Of a DNA stretch of 64,000 nucleotides, positions 9,170 to 19,546 are shown in pieces (the stretch's first letter is position 1; each line of letters begins with the position of its first letter). Position numbers and translations under genes: made by a program. Where the stretch lies: contig NZ_JAJSLW010000008.1 of the NCBI RefSeq assembly GCF_021729145.1, positions 220,424 to 284,423 of the forward strand, given 5' to 3'. The notes under the pieces are model-generated. The model was not told the DNA's origin, made no database searches, and worked only from the letters and a program-made list of their open reading frames with translations. This DNA is from Membranihabitans maritimus (lineage in GTDB: Bacteria > Bacteroidota > Bacteroidia > Chitinophagales > Saprospiraceae).

Positions 9170-10183
9170 ATGGCTGACATTCGAATTCCTTTCGAAAAAA
9201 TATATAGTACCCTATATAGGATTTTAACGATATCCGGTTTTTTTCATGAAAAAGCTAAGGAAATTGCCCGAATCCATACAGAAAGTAGTAGAGATGGAAT
9301 TTATTCCCACGGACTTAATAGGTTTCCATTATTTATTGAATATGTGCAAAAGGGAGTAGTTAAAATGGATGTAGAACCTGAGTTAGTGCAATCTGTTGGA
9401 GCCATTGAGCGATGGGACGGAAAATATGGTTCAGGTGTATGGAATGCCATGAAATCTACGGATCGGGCAATCTCAATTGCAAAAAAAGAAGGAATAGGTT
9501 TGGTGGCGTTAAGGAATACCAATCATTGGATGCGGGGAGGGACATATGGATGGCAAGCTGCGGAAAAAGGATGTATTTTTATTGGATTTACTAATACGAT
9601 TGCCAATATGCCCCCCTGGGGTGGGACAGAGAATAGAATCGGGAATAATCCTATGGTGATTGCTATGCCCCGTTCGCCGAAACATATTGTACTGGATATG
9701 TCCCTTTCTCAATTTTCCTTCGGAAAAATTGAAAGCTATAAAAATGATAATCAAATGCTACCTTTCCCGGGAGGATGGAATGAAAAAGGTGAATTAACCA
9801 AAAATCCCGAGGAGATAGAAAAGACGATGAAAGGCCTACCAGTGGGATATTGGAAGGGATCTGCCCTGGCAATTGTACTGGACATGTTGGCTACGGTATT
9901 ATCAAATGGTTATTCTACCGCTAAAATTTCCAGTGAGCCGTTGGAAACCGGATTGTCGCAAGTTTTTATATGTGTAGATCCCGGTCGATTAAATACTTCT
10001 TCAATATATGAGTCCCTGCTAAGTGAGATAGAAAATTTTGTACACCATGTTCCCAGAGATCCTGAAAGTAAGGCAACGTATTATCCCGGAGAAAGAACGT
10101 ATAAAACCCGGCAGGAAAATACTCAAAAGGGGATACCTGTAAATAAAGAGGTATGGAGTAGAATCCAATCGATGATAACATAA
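9170..10183 (+). CDS. dlgD: YiaK/DlgD-type malate/L-lactate-family dehydrogenase (2,3-diketo-L-gulonate reductase-like)
   Basis: This 337-residue NAD(P)-dependent oxidoreductase belongs to the Ldh_2 family. It closely resembles E. coli YiaK (2,3-diketo-L-gulonate reductase): the SHGLNRFP segment with its catalytic-type histidine, NTNHWMRGGTYGWQAAEKG, MPPWGGTENRIGNNP and LPVGYWKGSALAIVLDM all match family signature blocks, and the length is right (YiaK is 332 residues). It has no signal peptide and should act in the cytoplasm, reducing a 2,3-diketo sugar acid or related 2-oxo acid. It is followed by a secreted sulfatase at 10373, so it may process a sugar acid released from a sulfated glycan. 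The substrate assignment is by resemblance only. Confidence 0.85.
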   Translation: MADIRIPFEKIYSTLYRILTISGFFHEKAKEIARIHTESSRDGIYSHGLNRFPLFIEYVQKGVVKMDVEPELVQSVGAIERWDGKYGSGVWNAMKSTDRAISIAKKEGIGLVALRNTNHWMRGGTYGWQAAEKGCIFIGFTNTIANMPPWGGTENRIGNNPMVIAMPRSPKHIVLDMSLSQFSFGKIESYKNDNQMLPFPGGWNEKGELTKNPEEIEKTMKGLPVGYWKGSALAIVLDMLATVLSNGYSTAKISSEPLETGLSQVFICVDPGRLNTSSIYESLLSEIENFVHHVPRDPESKATYYPGERTYKTRQENTQKGIPVNKEVWSRIQSMIT

Positions 10184-10372
10184 CTGGACCGTGTAGGTTT
10201 TTACCTGGAATTAAAAACTTACTTACGCTTGTCTCTTGTTTATCAACTCTATAGAGTTAAAAGTATAATAGGTATAGAATAGTCAGGGAACTTCTTCTGT
10301 AAATTAATTTCACCTTATAATAGAAATATTTATTGATGTTCTTATATTTAGATCAAACGACGAATATAAGAT

Positions 10373-11986
10373 ATGTTGAATCAAATACCGGTTTCTATTA
10401 TTTTTGTAATTTTTCTGCTGAATACATTGGTTTCGGGTTTTTCTCAGGATATGGATAATAGGCCCAATATCCTTTTTGCTATCAGCGATGATCAAACCCA
10501 TGGCCATACGAGTTATGCAGGCGCGAAATGGGTTTCTACGCCTGGTTTTGACAGAATAGCGAGTGAAGGTATTTACTTCGAAAATTGTTATGCCGGATCC
10601 CCCGGTTGTGCCCCATCCCGAAGTTCAATAGTCACGGGCAGGTACCATTGGCAAAATGAACAAGCGGGTCAACATGCAGCCGGGTGGTTCGAGAAGTATG
10701 TTCCATTTGTCGATGAAGTGGAAAAAAATGGATACCATACCGGGTATACGGGAAAGGGAGTAGGCCCTTTTGAATACGGTGACTCTCCTTTGCGGTCAAC
10801 AAATGCGGCAGGTACGGTATACAATGAAATACAATACGAAGAGGGTAGCCCGGAGGATGAAAGATTTGCTTCCAAGATCAGGAACCTCAATTATTTTGAA
10901 AATTTTAAAGCTTTCCTTCAGAAAAGAGAAAACGGGGAACCTTTTTTCTTTTGGTATGGAGCATCAGAACCTCACAGGTCATACGAAAAAGATTCATGGA
11001 AAAGGAGAGGAAAAAATTTGTCCAGTGTAGATGTGCCTGAATTTATGCCGGATGACGAAGTGATCCGGGGAGATATTCTAGATTATGCCGTTGAGATAGA
11101 ATGGTTTGATCTTCATTTGCAAAGAATGGTCAACTACTTGGAAGAAATTGGAGAGTTGGAAAATACTATTATCATTGTTACCGCTGATAACGGTATGCCT
11201 TTCCCACGGGCCAAAGCGAATGCCTATGATTACGGTGCTCATGTGCCTATGGCGATTCGTTTCCCGAAAGAATTTCCAGGCGGTAGAAAAGTTAAAACTC
11301 CAGTAAGTTTTATTGATATAGCCCCTACTGTATTGGAATTAACCCAAACGGAAAAAGGGAATATGAAAGCTATTTCAGGGCAAAGCCTGGTTACTTTGCT
11401 GGAATCCCACAATGAAAATAGAGTAAAAAATAAGAGAGGATATTCCATCTATAGTAGGGAAAGACATTCATCCTCGAGGTACAAGAATTGGGGGTACCCG
11501 CAAAGGGCGATCCGCAAAGGTGATTATTTGTTAATCTGGAATATGAAACCTGACAGATGGCCTGCAGGTGCACCTCAAAGAATAGTACCGGGGACTAATC
11601 GAAAAGAACTGTATCCTTTATATGGAATCGATGAAAGTGGTGAACATCATTCGGAATGGGCATTTACAGATATTGATGCCTGTCCTTCTAAGTCTTTTAT
11701 AGTAGAGAATAGAGAAGATCCTGAGTTTTCCAGGTACTTTGACTGGGCCGTAGCCAAGAGACCTGAATTTGAATTGTTTAATGTTAAGAAGGATCCCTCC
11801 AACCTGACAAACCTTTACGGTGTAAAAAAATATAAGAAGCATCAGGAGACTTTATTGAATGTATTAAAGTCCGAGCTTGAAAAATTTAAAGATCCCCGCA
11901 TCACAGGGAGTGAACCTGAAATATTTGATTCCTATCCCAGGTATAGCCCTATGAGGCAATTCCCCAAACCTGAAGAAGGGAAATAA
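10373..11986 (+). CDS. Secreted S1 sulfatase, heparan N-sulfatase (SGSH)-like
   Basis: This 537-residue protein has a signal peptide ending near residue 25 (GFSQ). The active-site motif is CAPSR with the formylglycine cysteine at position 79. Asp39/Asp40 and the TADNG motif near residue 273 provide metal ligands. The absence of the GKWHLG motif (GKGVG instead) and the overall pattern recall N-sulfoglucosamine sulfohydrolase-like enzymes (S1_8 group), which is a tentative subfamily call. It would remove sulfate from a glycan outside the cytoplasm. It lies 189 bases after the dlgD-like gene on the same strand. Confidence 0.9.
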   Translation: MLNQIPVSIIFVIFLLNTLVSGFSQDMDNRPNILFAISDDQTHGHTSYAGAKWVSTPGFDRIASEGIYFENCYAGSPGCAPSRSSIVTGRYHWQNEQAGQHAAGWFEKYVPFVDEVEKNGYHTGYTGKGVGPFEYGDSPLRSTNAAGTVYNEIQYEEGSPEDERFASKIRNLNYFENFKAFLQKRENGEPFFFWYGASEPHRSYEKDSWKRRGKNLSSVDVPEFMPDDEVIRGDILDYAVEIEWFDLHLQRMVNYLEEIGELENTIIIVTADNGMPFPRAKANAYDYGAHVPMAIRFPKEFPGGRKVKTPVSFIDIAPTVLELTQTEKGNMKAISGQSLVTLLESHNENRVKNKRGYSIYSRERHSSSRYKNWGYPQRAIRKGDYLLIWNMKPDRWPAGAPQRIVPGTNRKELYPLYGIDESGEHHSEWAFTDIDACPSKSFIVENREDPEFSRYFDWAVAKRPEFELFNVKKDPSNLTNLYGVKKYKKHQETLLNVLKSELEKFKDPRITGSEPEIFDSYPRYSPMRQFPKPEEGK

Positions 11987-12024
11987 TTGCCGTGCGAATA
12001 CGGTTTTTTTAAGCAATCGAAAGA

Positions 12025-12513
12025 CTATATCAATACGGTATATCTCTTGCGTATTGTTTTTAATGCCTGTACCAGGTGATTATTAACCGTATGCGAAGAT
12101 AAATTTAGTTTTTCCGCTATTTCATGGTGGGATAATCCCTTTTTTCGGCTCAATTCAAAAACTTCTCTTTGCCTATTGGGCAGCTGTGTTACAAATTCTT
12201 CCAGTTTTTCATGAAGATCTTTGGCTTCGAATTTCCCTTCGAAACTGGGAATGTTTGATGTCAGATGGTCCATACTGTCATGTAATGTCGAGATTTCAAT
12301 GGTTTTAATGGTTTTACTGTTTTTGATAATGGCATTTTTTGCCATAGACATTAAGTAAGCATCCGGGTTTTTTATTTCTTCAATCCTCGAATTGACTTTT
12401 AAGAAGTTCAGGAATACATCCTGGATGATATCCTTGGCCTGGACCTCTGATTCTACCTTACTTAAGACATAAGTATATACTTTATTATAGTATCGTTTTA
12501 CAAGATTTTCCAT
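12025..12513 (-). CDS. ECF-type RNA polymerase sigma factor
   Basis: This 162-residue sigma-70 family protein has region 2 (AKDIIQDVFLNFLKV) near residues 27-42 and a region 4 helix-turn-helix (LSHHEIAEKLNLSSHTVNNHLVQALKTIRK) at the C-terminus. The ATG at 12513 gives the expected compact length. It is divergent from the SusC gene at 12827, with 313 bases between them. ECF factors commonly control SusCD operons in Bacteroidota through FecR anti-sigma factors, but no FecR gene is next to it. The SusC here also lacks the STN signalling domain, so the control logic is unclear. Confidence 0.9.
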   Translation of the reverse strand: MENLVKRYYNKVYTYVLSKVESEVQAKDIIQDVFLNFLKVNSRIEEIKNPDAYLMSMAKNAIIKNSKTIKTIEISTLHDSMDHLTSNIPSFEGKFEAKDLHEKLEEFVTQLPNRQREVFELSRKKGLSHHEIAEKLNLSSHTVNNHLVQALKTIRKRYTVLI

Positions 12514-12826
12514 GTTTTTCTTCTTTATGTTACCTAGTTAAAACCTTGTCACAAAATTATTGAGAAGACCTTCAGTTCGTGTTAAGCCAATTTTAAGAAA
12601 TGGTTATTTAGGAATAATTATTCAGGTCCGACTAGTTGTTAACGTACACATTTTATCTCTTACAGGTATAAGATCGAATGAAATTATTCGATGAATTCCC
12701 CAACTGAAATGTTGATTGATCACTGTGAAAAATCAAGAGAGTGATTATAAATATTTGGAAGTAAGAGATCTATAAATGATTGAAAGATCTGATTAAAATT
12801 AATTATTAGTAACAAAGATTGAAATT
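12514..12826. promoter_or_regulatory. Divergent promoter region of sigma factor and SusC
   Basis: This 313-base gene-free stretch separates the divergent sigma factor and SusC genes and must hold both promoters. It is AT-rich. AGATCGAATG..CGATGAAT near 12668-12692 is a weak inverted repeat, and AGAGATCTATAAATGATTGAAAGATCT near 12765-12791 has AGATCT at both ends. I cannot assign a specific operator. Confidence 0.4.
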
Positions 12827-15800
12827 ATGAAACGAAGTTGGTTTACCTGTAAAGGTATTGTATTCCTGGTTTTCATTTCCTTGCTTGAGGCGGGTGCGAT
12901 ACCTGTTTCTACCGAAAATGGAAAGCCTTTTTTTACGGATACTGAAAATGTTTTTTCTAAAAGAACGGTGAGTGACAGTATGGCACCTCCTGAAGACATT
13001 GGGGGAAAGGTCCTTGATGAAGATGGAAATCCATTGATAGGAGTGAATGTACAGATAAAAAGTAATGGGGTAGGTACATCGACAGATTTTGATGGAAAAT
13101 TTATTCTGGAGGGAGTAAGTGAAGATGCTACCTTGGTTTTTAGCTATATTGGATATAAGACGGTGGAAGTTGAGCTCAATGGTAGTTTGAATATCGATGT
13201 AACCTTAATTTCAGATTCAGAGATGATAGATGAAATTGTAGTAGTAGGTTACGGTAGTAAGAAAAAAGTAAATTTGACCGGAGCCGTCAGCCAGATAGGG
13301 GCAGAGGAATTGGAAGACCGTCCCATTCCAAATCTAACGCAGGCTCTACAGGGGATGGTGCCCAATTTAAATATTAATATGGGAGATGGCCGACCTGGGA
13401 AAACAGGTAGCATAAATATCAGGGGAAATACTTCCATAAATGGCGGGTCCCCTCTTGTTCTAGTGGATGGAGTTCCTGGATCTTTGGATGCTATCAATCC
13501 CCGTGATGTCGAATCTATTTCGGTGTTAAAAGATGCTGCATCCTCTGCTATCTATGGGGCAAGGGCTGCTTTTGGAGTTATACTGGTCACCACCAAAAAA
13601 GCCAGGGACGGAACTATTAATGTAAGATATGGTAATAATTTTGCCTGGTCAACACCTACTGTTAGTACGGACTTTATTACTGACGGCTATACTTCGGCTA
13701 TTCTTAATGACGAGGCATTTTTGAATTCTGTAGGTCGTTCATATACAGGGTATAATGATCAGGATTATGAAGAGCTGAAAAAGCGACAAACGGATAACAG
13801 CTTGCCTTCGGTTGTAATAGACAATCGAAATGGGAAAGACCAATACATTTATTATGGAAATACTGATTGGTGGAATGAAATCTTCAGAGATTGGCAGACA
13901 GGCATGGAACACAATGTAAGTATCACAGGAGGTACGGAAAAAACCAATTTCCTATTATCCGGAAGGTTCTACCAAAAAAATGGCATGATGAGGTTGAATC
14001 AGGATAAGTTCAAATCTTATAACCTAAGAGGTAAAATTGATGTGGATATTACCGATTGGCTAACGGTCCACAACAATACACAGTTTAATGCTTCTACTTA
14101 TAACTATCCTGGGTGGGGTGTTAACAGGAATTTTGTCTATGTTACCGTTCATGCATTGCCATCATATTTGCCTGTGAATCCCGACGGCACAGCTACTTAT
14201 CGTACGGAATTAAATAATTACACGATAGGTGACGGTTTGTACGCTGATCTTTTGCACGGTAAAACTAAAGGAGATGAAAAGCGATATAATTTTCAAAATA
14301 CAGCAGGTTTTACATTGAATCTTGGGGATCACTTCAAAGTGAATGGTGATTATACCTATGGAATTTATCCTGAAACCGATTTGCAGAGACGGACAGAAGC
14401 TCCCTGGTCTATTTTCCCGGGTGTAATAGATTATATAGGTTATGATCAACTAGATATGACCCAACGTTTGGATCAATACCAGGTTACGAATTTATATGGT
14501 ACCTGGGACCAGTCTTTTGAGGATCACAACTTCAAAGTAATTGTAGGCGCTAATCAGGAATTGCGGCAAGAAAAGAATTTTTCAGGATGGCGAAAGGATC
14601 TGTTATCTGAGGATCTTAATGAGCTGAATTTGGGTTCAGGAGATATGCAAATCAATAGTTCTGCCAGCGAATGGGCTGTATTAGGACTGTTTAACCGCCT
14701 GAGTTATGACTACAAGAGTAAATACCTTGTAGAGTTTAATAGTCGCTACGATGGGACATCCCGGTTCCCGTCCGATAGAAGGTTTGGATATTTCCCGTCT
14801 ATTTCCGCTGGGTGGAGAATGAGCGAAGAAAACTTTTTTACTGGGGCAAGAAAAGTAGTTGACAATCTTAAATTACGTTTTTCGTATGGAGCATTAGGTA
14901 ACCAGCAAGTTGGAACGTATGCTTACGTACCCATAATGAATAGAGGAACCTTAAATTATATTTCCGGAACCGGAACAACTGAATACCTTACTGTACCCAA
15001 TCCAATCGCTACTAATCCGACATGGGAAACTGCAGTGACTACCAATTTTGGTCTGGATGTCGATTTGTTAAATAGTAGATTGTCATTTTCAGTAGATGTA
15101 TATACCCGTGAGACTATCAATATGCTGACCAAAGGTAAAACACTGCCAAGTGTGTACGGTGCAGGTGAGCCAAGGGAGAATGCTGCAGACTTGAAAACCA
15201 ATGGATGGGAAATAGCTACTCGATGGAATGATAGATTCAATATATCAGGGCACCAATTCGGATATAATATTGGATTTGTCCTTTCGGATTATACTTCTAC
15301 CATTACCCGGTTTGATAATCCAAGTAATTTACTAAATGATTATTATGTCGGTCAGGAACTTGGAGAGATGTGGGGCTACGAAGTTGATGGTTTTTTCCTG
15401 ACAGATGAAGAAGCAGAGACGTATGGAGTGGATCAATCCCGCGTAAATGCAATGATCAATAATTCACCGGGAGAATGGTCAAGCCTCAAAGCCGGGGATG
15501 TGAAATTCATTGATCGCGATGGTGATGGTGCTATTACAAATGGTGAAAACACTCTGGATGACCATGGTGATTTGGTGGTTATCGGAAATAGGCAACCTCG
15601 GTATTCTTTTGGTATCAATGGTGGAGCCAATTGGAATGGTTTTGATATGAGTTTCTTTTTTCAGGGCATAGGAAAACAAAATTGGTATCCGGGAACTAAT
15701 GCAGATAAATTCTGGGGGCCATTCTCAAGGCCATATTATTCTTTTATCCCAGAAGATTTCCAGGATAAATTGTGGTCACCGGAGAATCCTGATTCCTACT

Positions 15801-16108
15801 ATCCCAGATTACGGGGATATATTGCACTGGGCAGTAATCGCTCATTGGGTGTATATAATACACGATATGTCCAGGACCTTGCCTATATCCGACTTAAAAA
15901 TCTGACCCTTGGCTATACTATTAATGATAAGTTAATGGAAAGATTGGGGTTAAAAGGAATGAGAATTTATGCGAGTGGTGAAAATGTCTTTACACTAACA
16001 AAACTTAAATCTGATTATATAGACCCCGAACAAGCTTTGGGGGATTCCAACGGTAGGGTATATCCATTTACCAAAAATTTCACATTCGGATTGGATATCA
16101 ATCTTTAG
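12827..16108 (+). CDS. SusC/RagA-family TonB-dependent outer-membrane receptor (PUL 1)
   Basis: This 1093-residue TonB-linked porin imports oligosaccharides across the outer membrane together with its SusD partner. After a signal peptide (about residues 1-25) comes a carboxypeptidase-D-like regulatory domain (GKVLDEDGNPLIGVNV, residues about 57-135). Next are the TonB-box-like DEIVVVGYGS and the plug domain with RGNTSINGGSPLVLVDGVPG and SVLKDAASSAIYGARAA. The remainder is a 22-stranded barrel ending in the aromatic/hydrophobic terminus FGLDINL. No STN domain is present. The SusD gene starts 32 bases downstream. The cognate glycan cannot be predicted from sequence. Confidence 0.97.
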   Translation: MKRSWFTCKGIVFLVFISLLEAGAIPVSTENGKPFFTDTENVFSKRTVSDSMAPPEDIGGKVLDEDGNPLIGVNVQIKSNGVGTSTDFDGKFILEGVSEDATLVFSYIGYKTVEVELNGSLNIDVTLISDSEMIDEIVVVGYGSKKKVNLTGAVSQIGAEELEDRPIPNLTQALQGMVPNLNINMGDGRPGKTGSINIRGNTSINGGSPLVLVDGVPGSLDAINPRDVESISVLKDAASSAIYGARAAFGVILVTTKKARDGTINVRYGNNFAWSTPTVSTDFITDGYTSAILNDEAFLNSVGRSYTGYNDQDYEELKKRQTDNSLPSVVIDNRNGKDQYIYYGNTDWWNEIFRDWQTGMEHNVSITGGTEKTNFLLSGRFYQKNGMMRLNQDKFKSYNLRGKIDVDITDWLTVHNNTQFNASTYNYPGWGVNRNFVYVTVHALPSYLPVNPDGTATYRTELNNYTIGDGLYADLLHGKTKGDEKRYNFQNTAGFTLNLGDHFKVNGDYTYGIYPETDLQRRTEAPWSIFPGVIDYIGYDQLDMTQRLDQYQVTNLYGTWDQSFEDHNFKVIVGANQELRQEKNFSGWRKDLLSEDLNELNLGSGDMQINSSASEWAVLGLFNRLSYDYKSKYLVEFNSRYDGTSRFPSDRRFGYFPSISAGWRMSEENFFTGARKVVDNLKLRFSYGALGNQQVGTYAYVPIMNRGTLNYISGTGTTEYLTVPNPIATNPTWETAVTTNFGLDVDLLNSRLSFSVDVYTRETINMLTKGKTLPSVYGAGEPRENAADLKTNGWEIATRWNDRFNISGHQFGYNIGFVLSDYTSTITRFDNPSNLLNDYYVGQELGEMWGYEVDGFFLTDEEAETYGVDQSRVNAMINNSPGEWSSLKAGDVKFIDRDGDGAITNGENTLDDHGDLVVIGNRQPRYSFGINGGANWNGFDMSFFFQGIGKQNWYPGTNADKFWGPFSRPYYSFIPEDFQDKLWSPENPDSYYPRLRGYIALGSNRSLGVYNTRYVQDLAYIRLKNLTLGYTINDKLMERLGLKGMRIYASGENVFTLTKLKSDYIDPEQALGDSNGRVYPFTKNFTFGLDINL

Positions 16109-16140
16109 GAATCAAATTTTTAAATCTTAAATGAAAAGAA

Positions 16141-17889
16141 ATGAAAATTATAAATATTTTTTATGCCTTCTTTTTTATCGTGATATTCACTTCTTGCGAC
16201 TACGATTATCTCAATAGACAGCCCCTTTCTGATGTGTCACCTGAAGCCTTCTTTCAGTCTGAAAAAGATCTTGATTTATATACCAATTCTTTTTATAGTG
16301 TAATCCCGGACGCTACGGGGATTTATAATGAAGCCGACGATAATATAGTCAAAACAGGATTGGCTGACAGGATAAAAGGTACTCGTATTACTCCCACTTC
16401 CGGCGGTGGATGGAGTTGGGGAGAATTGCGAAAAATCAATTATTTTCTTCAAAATTACGCCAACAACGGATTGTCAGAAGAAGAGGCAAAACCTTACCTG
16501 GCAGAAGCACGATTTTTCAGAGCCTGGTTTTACTTTGAAAAAGTAAAGACATTTGGTGATGTGCCAATATATACTGAAGTTATAGCAGCTAACGATGATG
16601 AAAGTCTTTATAAATCCCGAGATTCCCGAATAGAGGTAATGGATTTTGTCATGAGCGATTTGGATTATGCCATTGCCAATCTAGCAAGCACCAGGAGTGT
16701 TGATAAAATTACTAAATGGACTGCACTGGCTCTAAAATCAAGGGTAGGACTTTTTGAAGGAACTTTCCGGAAATACCACACAGAGATGAATCTTCCCGGA
16801 TATGAAATCTTTCTGAATGAAGCCGTTGAGGCAGCCCGGGAATTGATGGAAAGTGGAACTTATTCTATTTATAAGTCTTCTCCTGAGACTGCATACAAGG
16901 AGTTATTTGCATCGTACGATGCCATAGATGAAGAGGTGATATTGGCACGTAAATACAGTGCCGATCTGCAACTATACCACAATGTAAATTATTATACAAT
17001 TACCGCATCCTATGGCAAACCGGGATTGGAAAAATCGCTGGTTAATTCATATCTAATGCAAGATGGGAGTCGTTTTACGGATCAGGAGGGTTTTAATGAG
17101 TTGTTGTTTCCGGAAGAAGTCAAGAACAGAGATTTGCGATTGTCGCAAACCATCCGTACTCCCGGGTATTCCAGAATTGGACAAACAACTGTGTTACCTG
17201 CTGATTTTGGTGCTTCTGTAACAGGGTATCAACTCACAAAGTTTGTAACAGCTACATCTGAAGATTCCTATAATAGGTCTTATAATGATATTCCAGTATT
17301 CAGGTATGCGGAAGTATTATTGAATTTTGCTGAAGCCAAGGCAGAGTTGGGGACATTAACCCAGGCTGACCTTGACCAGTCGATTGCGTTGGTGCGTGAG
17401 CGCGTTGCTATGCCAAATATCCAAATAAGCCTGGCAAATAGTAATCCGGATCCCTATATTTCGGAGCAATATCCTAATGTCTCTGGTGAAAATATGGGGG
17501 TAATCCTTGAGATTAGAAGAGAACGAAGAATAGAATTGGTTATGGAAAGTTACAGGTGGGATGATATTCTGAGGTGGAAGGTAGGTCCCCAGGTTGTACG
17601 GCAATTCAAAGGGATGTATTTTCCAGGTACCGGGACATTCGATCTGGATGAAAATGGATCTATTGACGTGGTAATTTATACGGGTGAAAAACCAACTGAA
17701 AAGGGGCCGATTTACCTGCAGTTGGGATCAGAAATTCTATTGGAAAATGGTGAAAATGGAGGATTAGTTATAATAAATCCCAATATTCCCAAGACATTTG
17801 ATGAAAGTAAGGACTATTTTTATCCACTTCCTATTCAGGATTTGTTAATAAATGACCGATTGGAACAAAATCCCGGATGGCAGAATTAA
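16141..17889 (+). CDS. SusD/RagB-family surface glycan-binding lipoprotein (PUL 1)
   Basis: This 582-residue lipoprotein has its lipobox cysteine in FTSC (about residue 19), so it should be displayed on the outer membrane as the lid of the SusC channel. The SusD fold is indicated by the N-terminal YLNRQPLSDVSPEAFF segment, the YLAEARFFRAWFYFEKVKTFGDVP block and the C-terminal RRERRIELVMESYRWDDILRW block, all characteristic. It binds the oligosaccharide and feeds it to SusC. It follows SusC by 32 bases and precedes the phosphoesterase by 83 bases. Confidence 0.97.
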   Translation: MKIINIFYAFFFIVIFTSCDYDYLNRQPLSDVSPEAFFQSEKDLDLYTNSFYSVIPDATGIYNEADDNIVKTGLADRIKGTRITPTSGGGWSWGELRKINYFLQNYANNGLSEEEAKPYLAEARFFRAWFYFEKVKTFGDVPIYTEVIAANDDESLYKSRDSRIEVMDFVMSDLDYAIANLASTRSVDKITKWTALALKSRVGLFEGTFRKYHTEMNLPGYEIFLNEAVEAARELMESGTYSIYKSSPETAYKELFASYDAIDEEVILARKYSADLQLYHNVNYYTITASYGKPGLEKSLVNSYLMQDGSRFTDQEGFNELLFPEEVKNRDLRLSQTIRTPGYSRIGQTTVLPADFGASVTGYQLTKFVTATSEDSYNRSYNDIPVFRYAEVLLNFAEAKAELGTLTQADLDQSIALVRERVAMPNIQISLANSNPDPYISEQYPNVSGENMGVILEIRRERRIELVMESYRWDDILRWKVGPQVVRQFKGMYFPGTGTFDLDENGSIDVVIYTGEKPTEKGPIYLQLGSEILLENGENGGLVIINPNIPKTFDESKDYFYPLPIQDLLINDRLEQNPGWQN

Positions 17890-17972
17890 ACTCTTTTCCT
17901 AGTCAGAGTAAATATTAATAATTGTTGAAAAGGGCGGAATTTAGTATTTCGCCCTACATTTAATGTATACAA

Positions 17973-19523
17973 ATGAAATTGATTGTTTTTTTATGGATCC
18001 TTTTCTATTTATTGCCTGTACCTGCAATAAGTCAATTCAGGGTAGATCCCTATTTATTACCGGCCGATAACGGGCAGTTATTAATTTCCTGGTTTTCGGA
18101 ATTGGGTGAGGAGGGACGGCTTCAGTACTGGAATATAATAGAAAAAGATACTACTGTCGTCTTTTCTCGCCCACAATTATTGACTGAACTTTCTTACAGT
18201 GAATTGGAAGAATCAGAACGAGTAGACTTTCCCGATATGTTTGTGAATGAGAATTGGAAGCACCAGTTGTATACAGAGTCTTTAAGTCCAGGTAGAAAAT
18301 ATTCTTATGTTGTAATTCAGGGACGTGATACATTTTACAGCCATTTTCAAGCTCCTCCACTTCCGGGGCAGCGAAAACCTATTCGTATTGTGGCATTGGC
18401 AGATACTGAAACGGATCCCGCAGGAAGAACTATATTCAGGAAATGGGAACCGGGGTTTCAGACTGATGAAAGTTCGGGTAGGCCAGAAGGGGTGTTAAAT
18501 TACTTATTGACTGAAAGTGAAGGATTGCAATATAATGTGCATGAGGTTACTGAAGAAAATCCTGATCTGATTCTTTTACCAGGTGATTTAGTGCAAGGAG
18601 GCGGCTATCAAAGGGCCTGGGATGAATTCTTTTTTCATTTTTCCGGAAAATTTGGACATCCGATAAGTACTATTCCCTTGCTACCAGCCATAGGAAATTG
18701 GGAAAATTACGGCGGACCAAATGGAGGTTATAACCCATTGGCAGTACAGAAGTCAAGGTCAAAATATAGCTCCTATTTTACGATGCCAGAAAATAATAAA
18801 TCAAATTATAGAAATTTTTACTATCGGGTAGATTACGGACCGGTAACCATTATTACGCTGGACTCATCAAATGGTTTGCCCGACAGTACCGATTTTGACA
18901 CAAATATAAATATCAATTTATCTGATTACCCTGGAGATGACCTTCCCGATATTAATCCCGGTTCTGATCAGTGGAATTGGGCAATCGAACAACTTCGGGA
19001 GGCCAGAGACCTCGGGCAAATAATTATAGTACAATTTCATCATATTCCATATTCCAGTGGTGGTCATAGCCTGCCATTGACCGCAGAGAATAGTTCTGGT
19101 CAAGCAGGTATTCCAATGCGTGTTTATACCCCTGAATTTAAGAAATATGGTGTCGTTGCGGTAATATGTGGTCACAATGAATCATTAGAGCATTCTGTAG
19201 TGGATGGAATTCATTTTTGGGATGTCGGAATCGCAGGAGATGGATTTGGTTTTTCCATTGATGATAAAGATCCCAGAAGGGAAAATCCTTACAGGCAATG
19301 GGTTGCACACAGGGATGCAAGGGAGTTGTGGGAAGGAGAAAAATTGATTTCAGGAGGAAAACATTATGGCCATCTGGTCATAGAGATCGTACCTAAGGAG
19401 AATAATGGATATAAGATAGAAATGATACCAAGATATATTTTTCCTGTAACAGATAAATTTGGAAGAGTATCTTCTACGGAAGTACGTACTTATGACAATA
19501 TTGTAGAATTTGAAACGAATTAA
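17973..19523 (+). CDS. Secreted calcineurin-like metallophosphoesterase with divergent metal motifs
   Basis: This 516-residue exported protein has a signal peptide to about residue 20 (AISQ), then a fibronectin/PAP-N-like beta domain (about 21-130), then a phosphoesterase domain. Recognisable motifs are VALADTETD, LLPGDLVQGGGY, AIGNWENYGG, FHHIPYSSGGH and CGHNESLEHS. They match the order of the classical D-x-H, GD, GNH, H and GHxH motifs, but several histidines are replaced (GNWE for GNHE, ADTET for D-x-H, GHNE for GHxH). Metal coordination may therefore differ. As the third gene of the SusCD operon it probably removes phosphate from, or otherwise trims, the imported glycan. Confidence 0.85.
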   Translation: MKLIVFLWILFYLLPVPAISQFRVDPYLLPADNGQLLISWFSELGEEGRLQYWNIIEKDTTVVFSRPQLLTELSYSELEESERVDFPDMFVNENWKHQLYTESLSPGRKYSYVVIQGRDTFYSHFQAPPLPGQRKPIRIVALADTETDPAGRTIFRKWEPGFQTDESSGRPEGVLNYLLTESEGLQYNVHEVTEENPDLILLPGDLVQGGGYQRAWDEFFFHFSGKFGHPISTIPLLPAIGNWENYGGPNGGYNPLAVQKSRSKYSSYFTMPENNKSNYRNFYYRVDYGPVTIITLDSSNGLPDSTDFDTNININLSDYPGDDLPDINPGSDQWNWAIEQLREARDLGQIIIVQFHHIPYSSGGHSLPLTAENSSGQAGIPMRVYTPEFKKYGVVAVICGHNESLEHSVVDGIHFWDVGIAGDGFGFSIDDKDPRRENPYRQWVAHRDARELWEGEKLISGGKHYGHLVIEIVPKENNGYKIEMIPRYIFPVTDKFGRVSSTEVRTYDNIVEFETN

Positions 19524-19546
19524 TTAATGCGTTTATAGAAATAATC

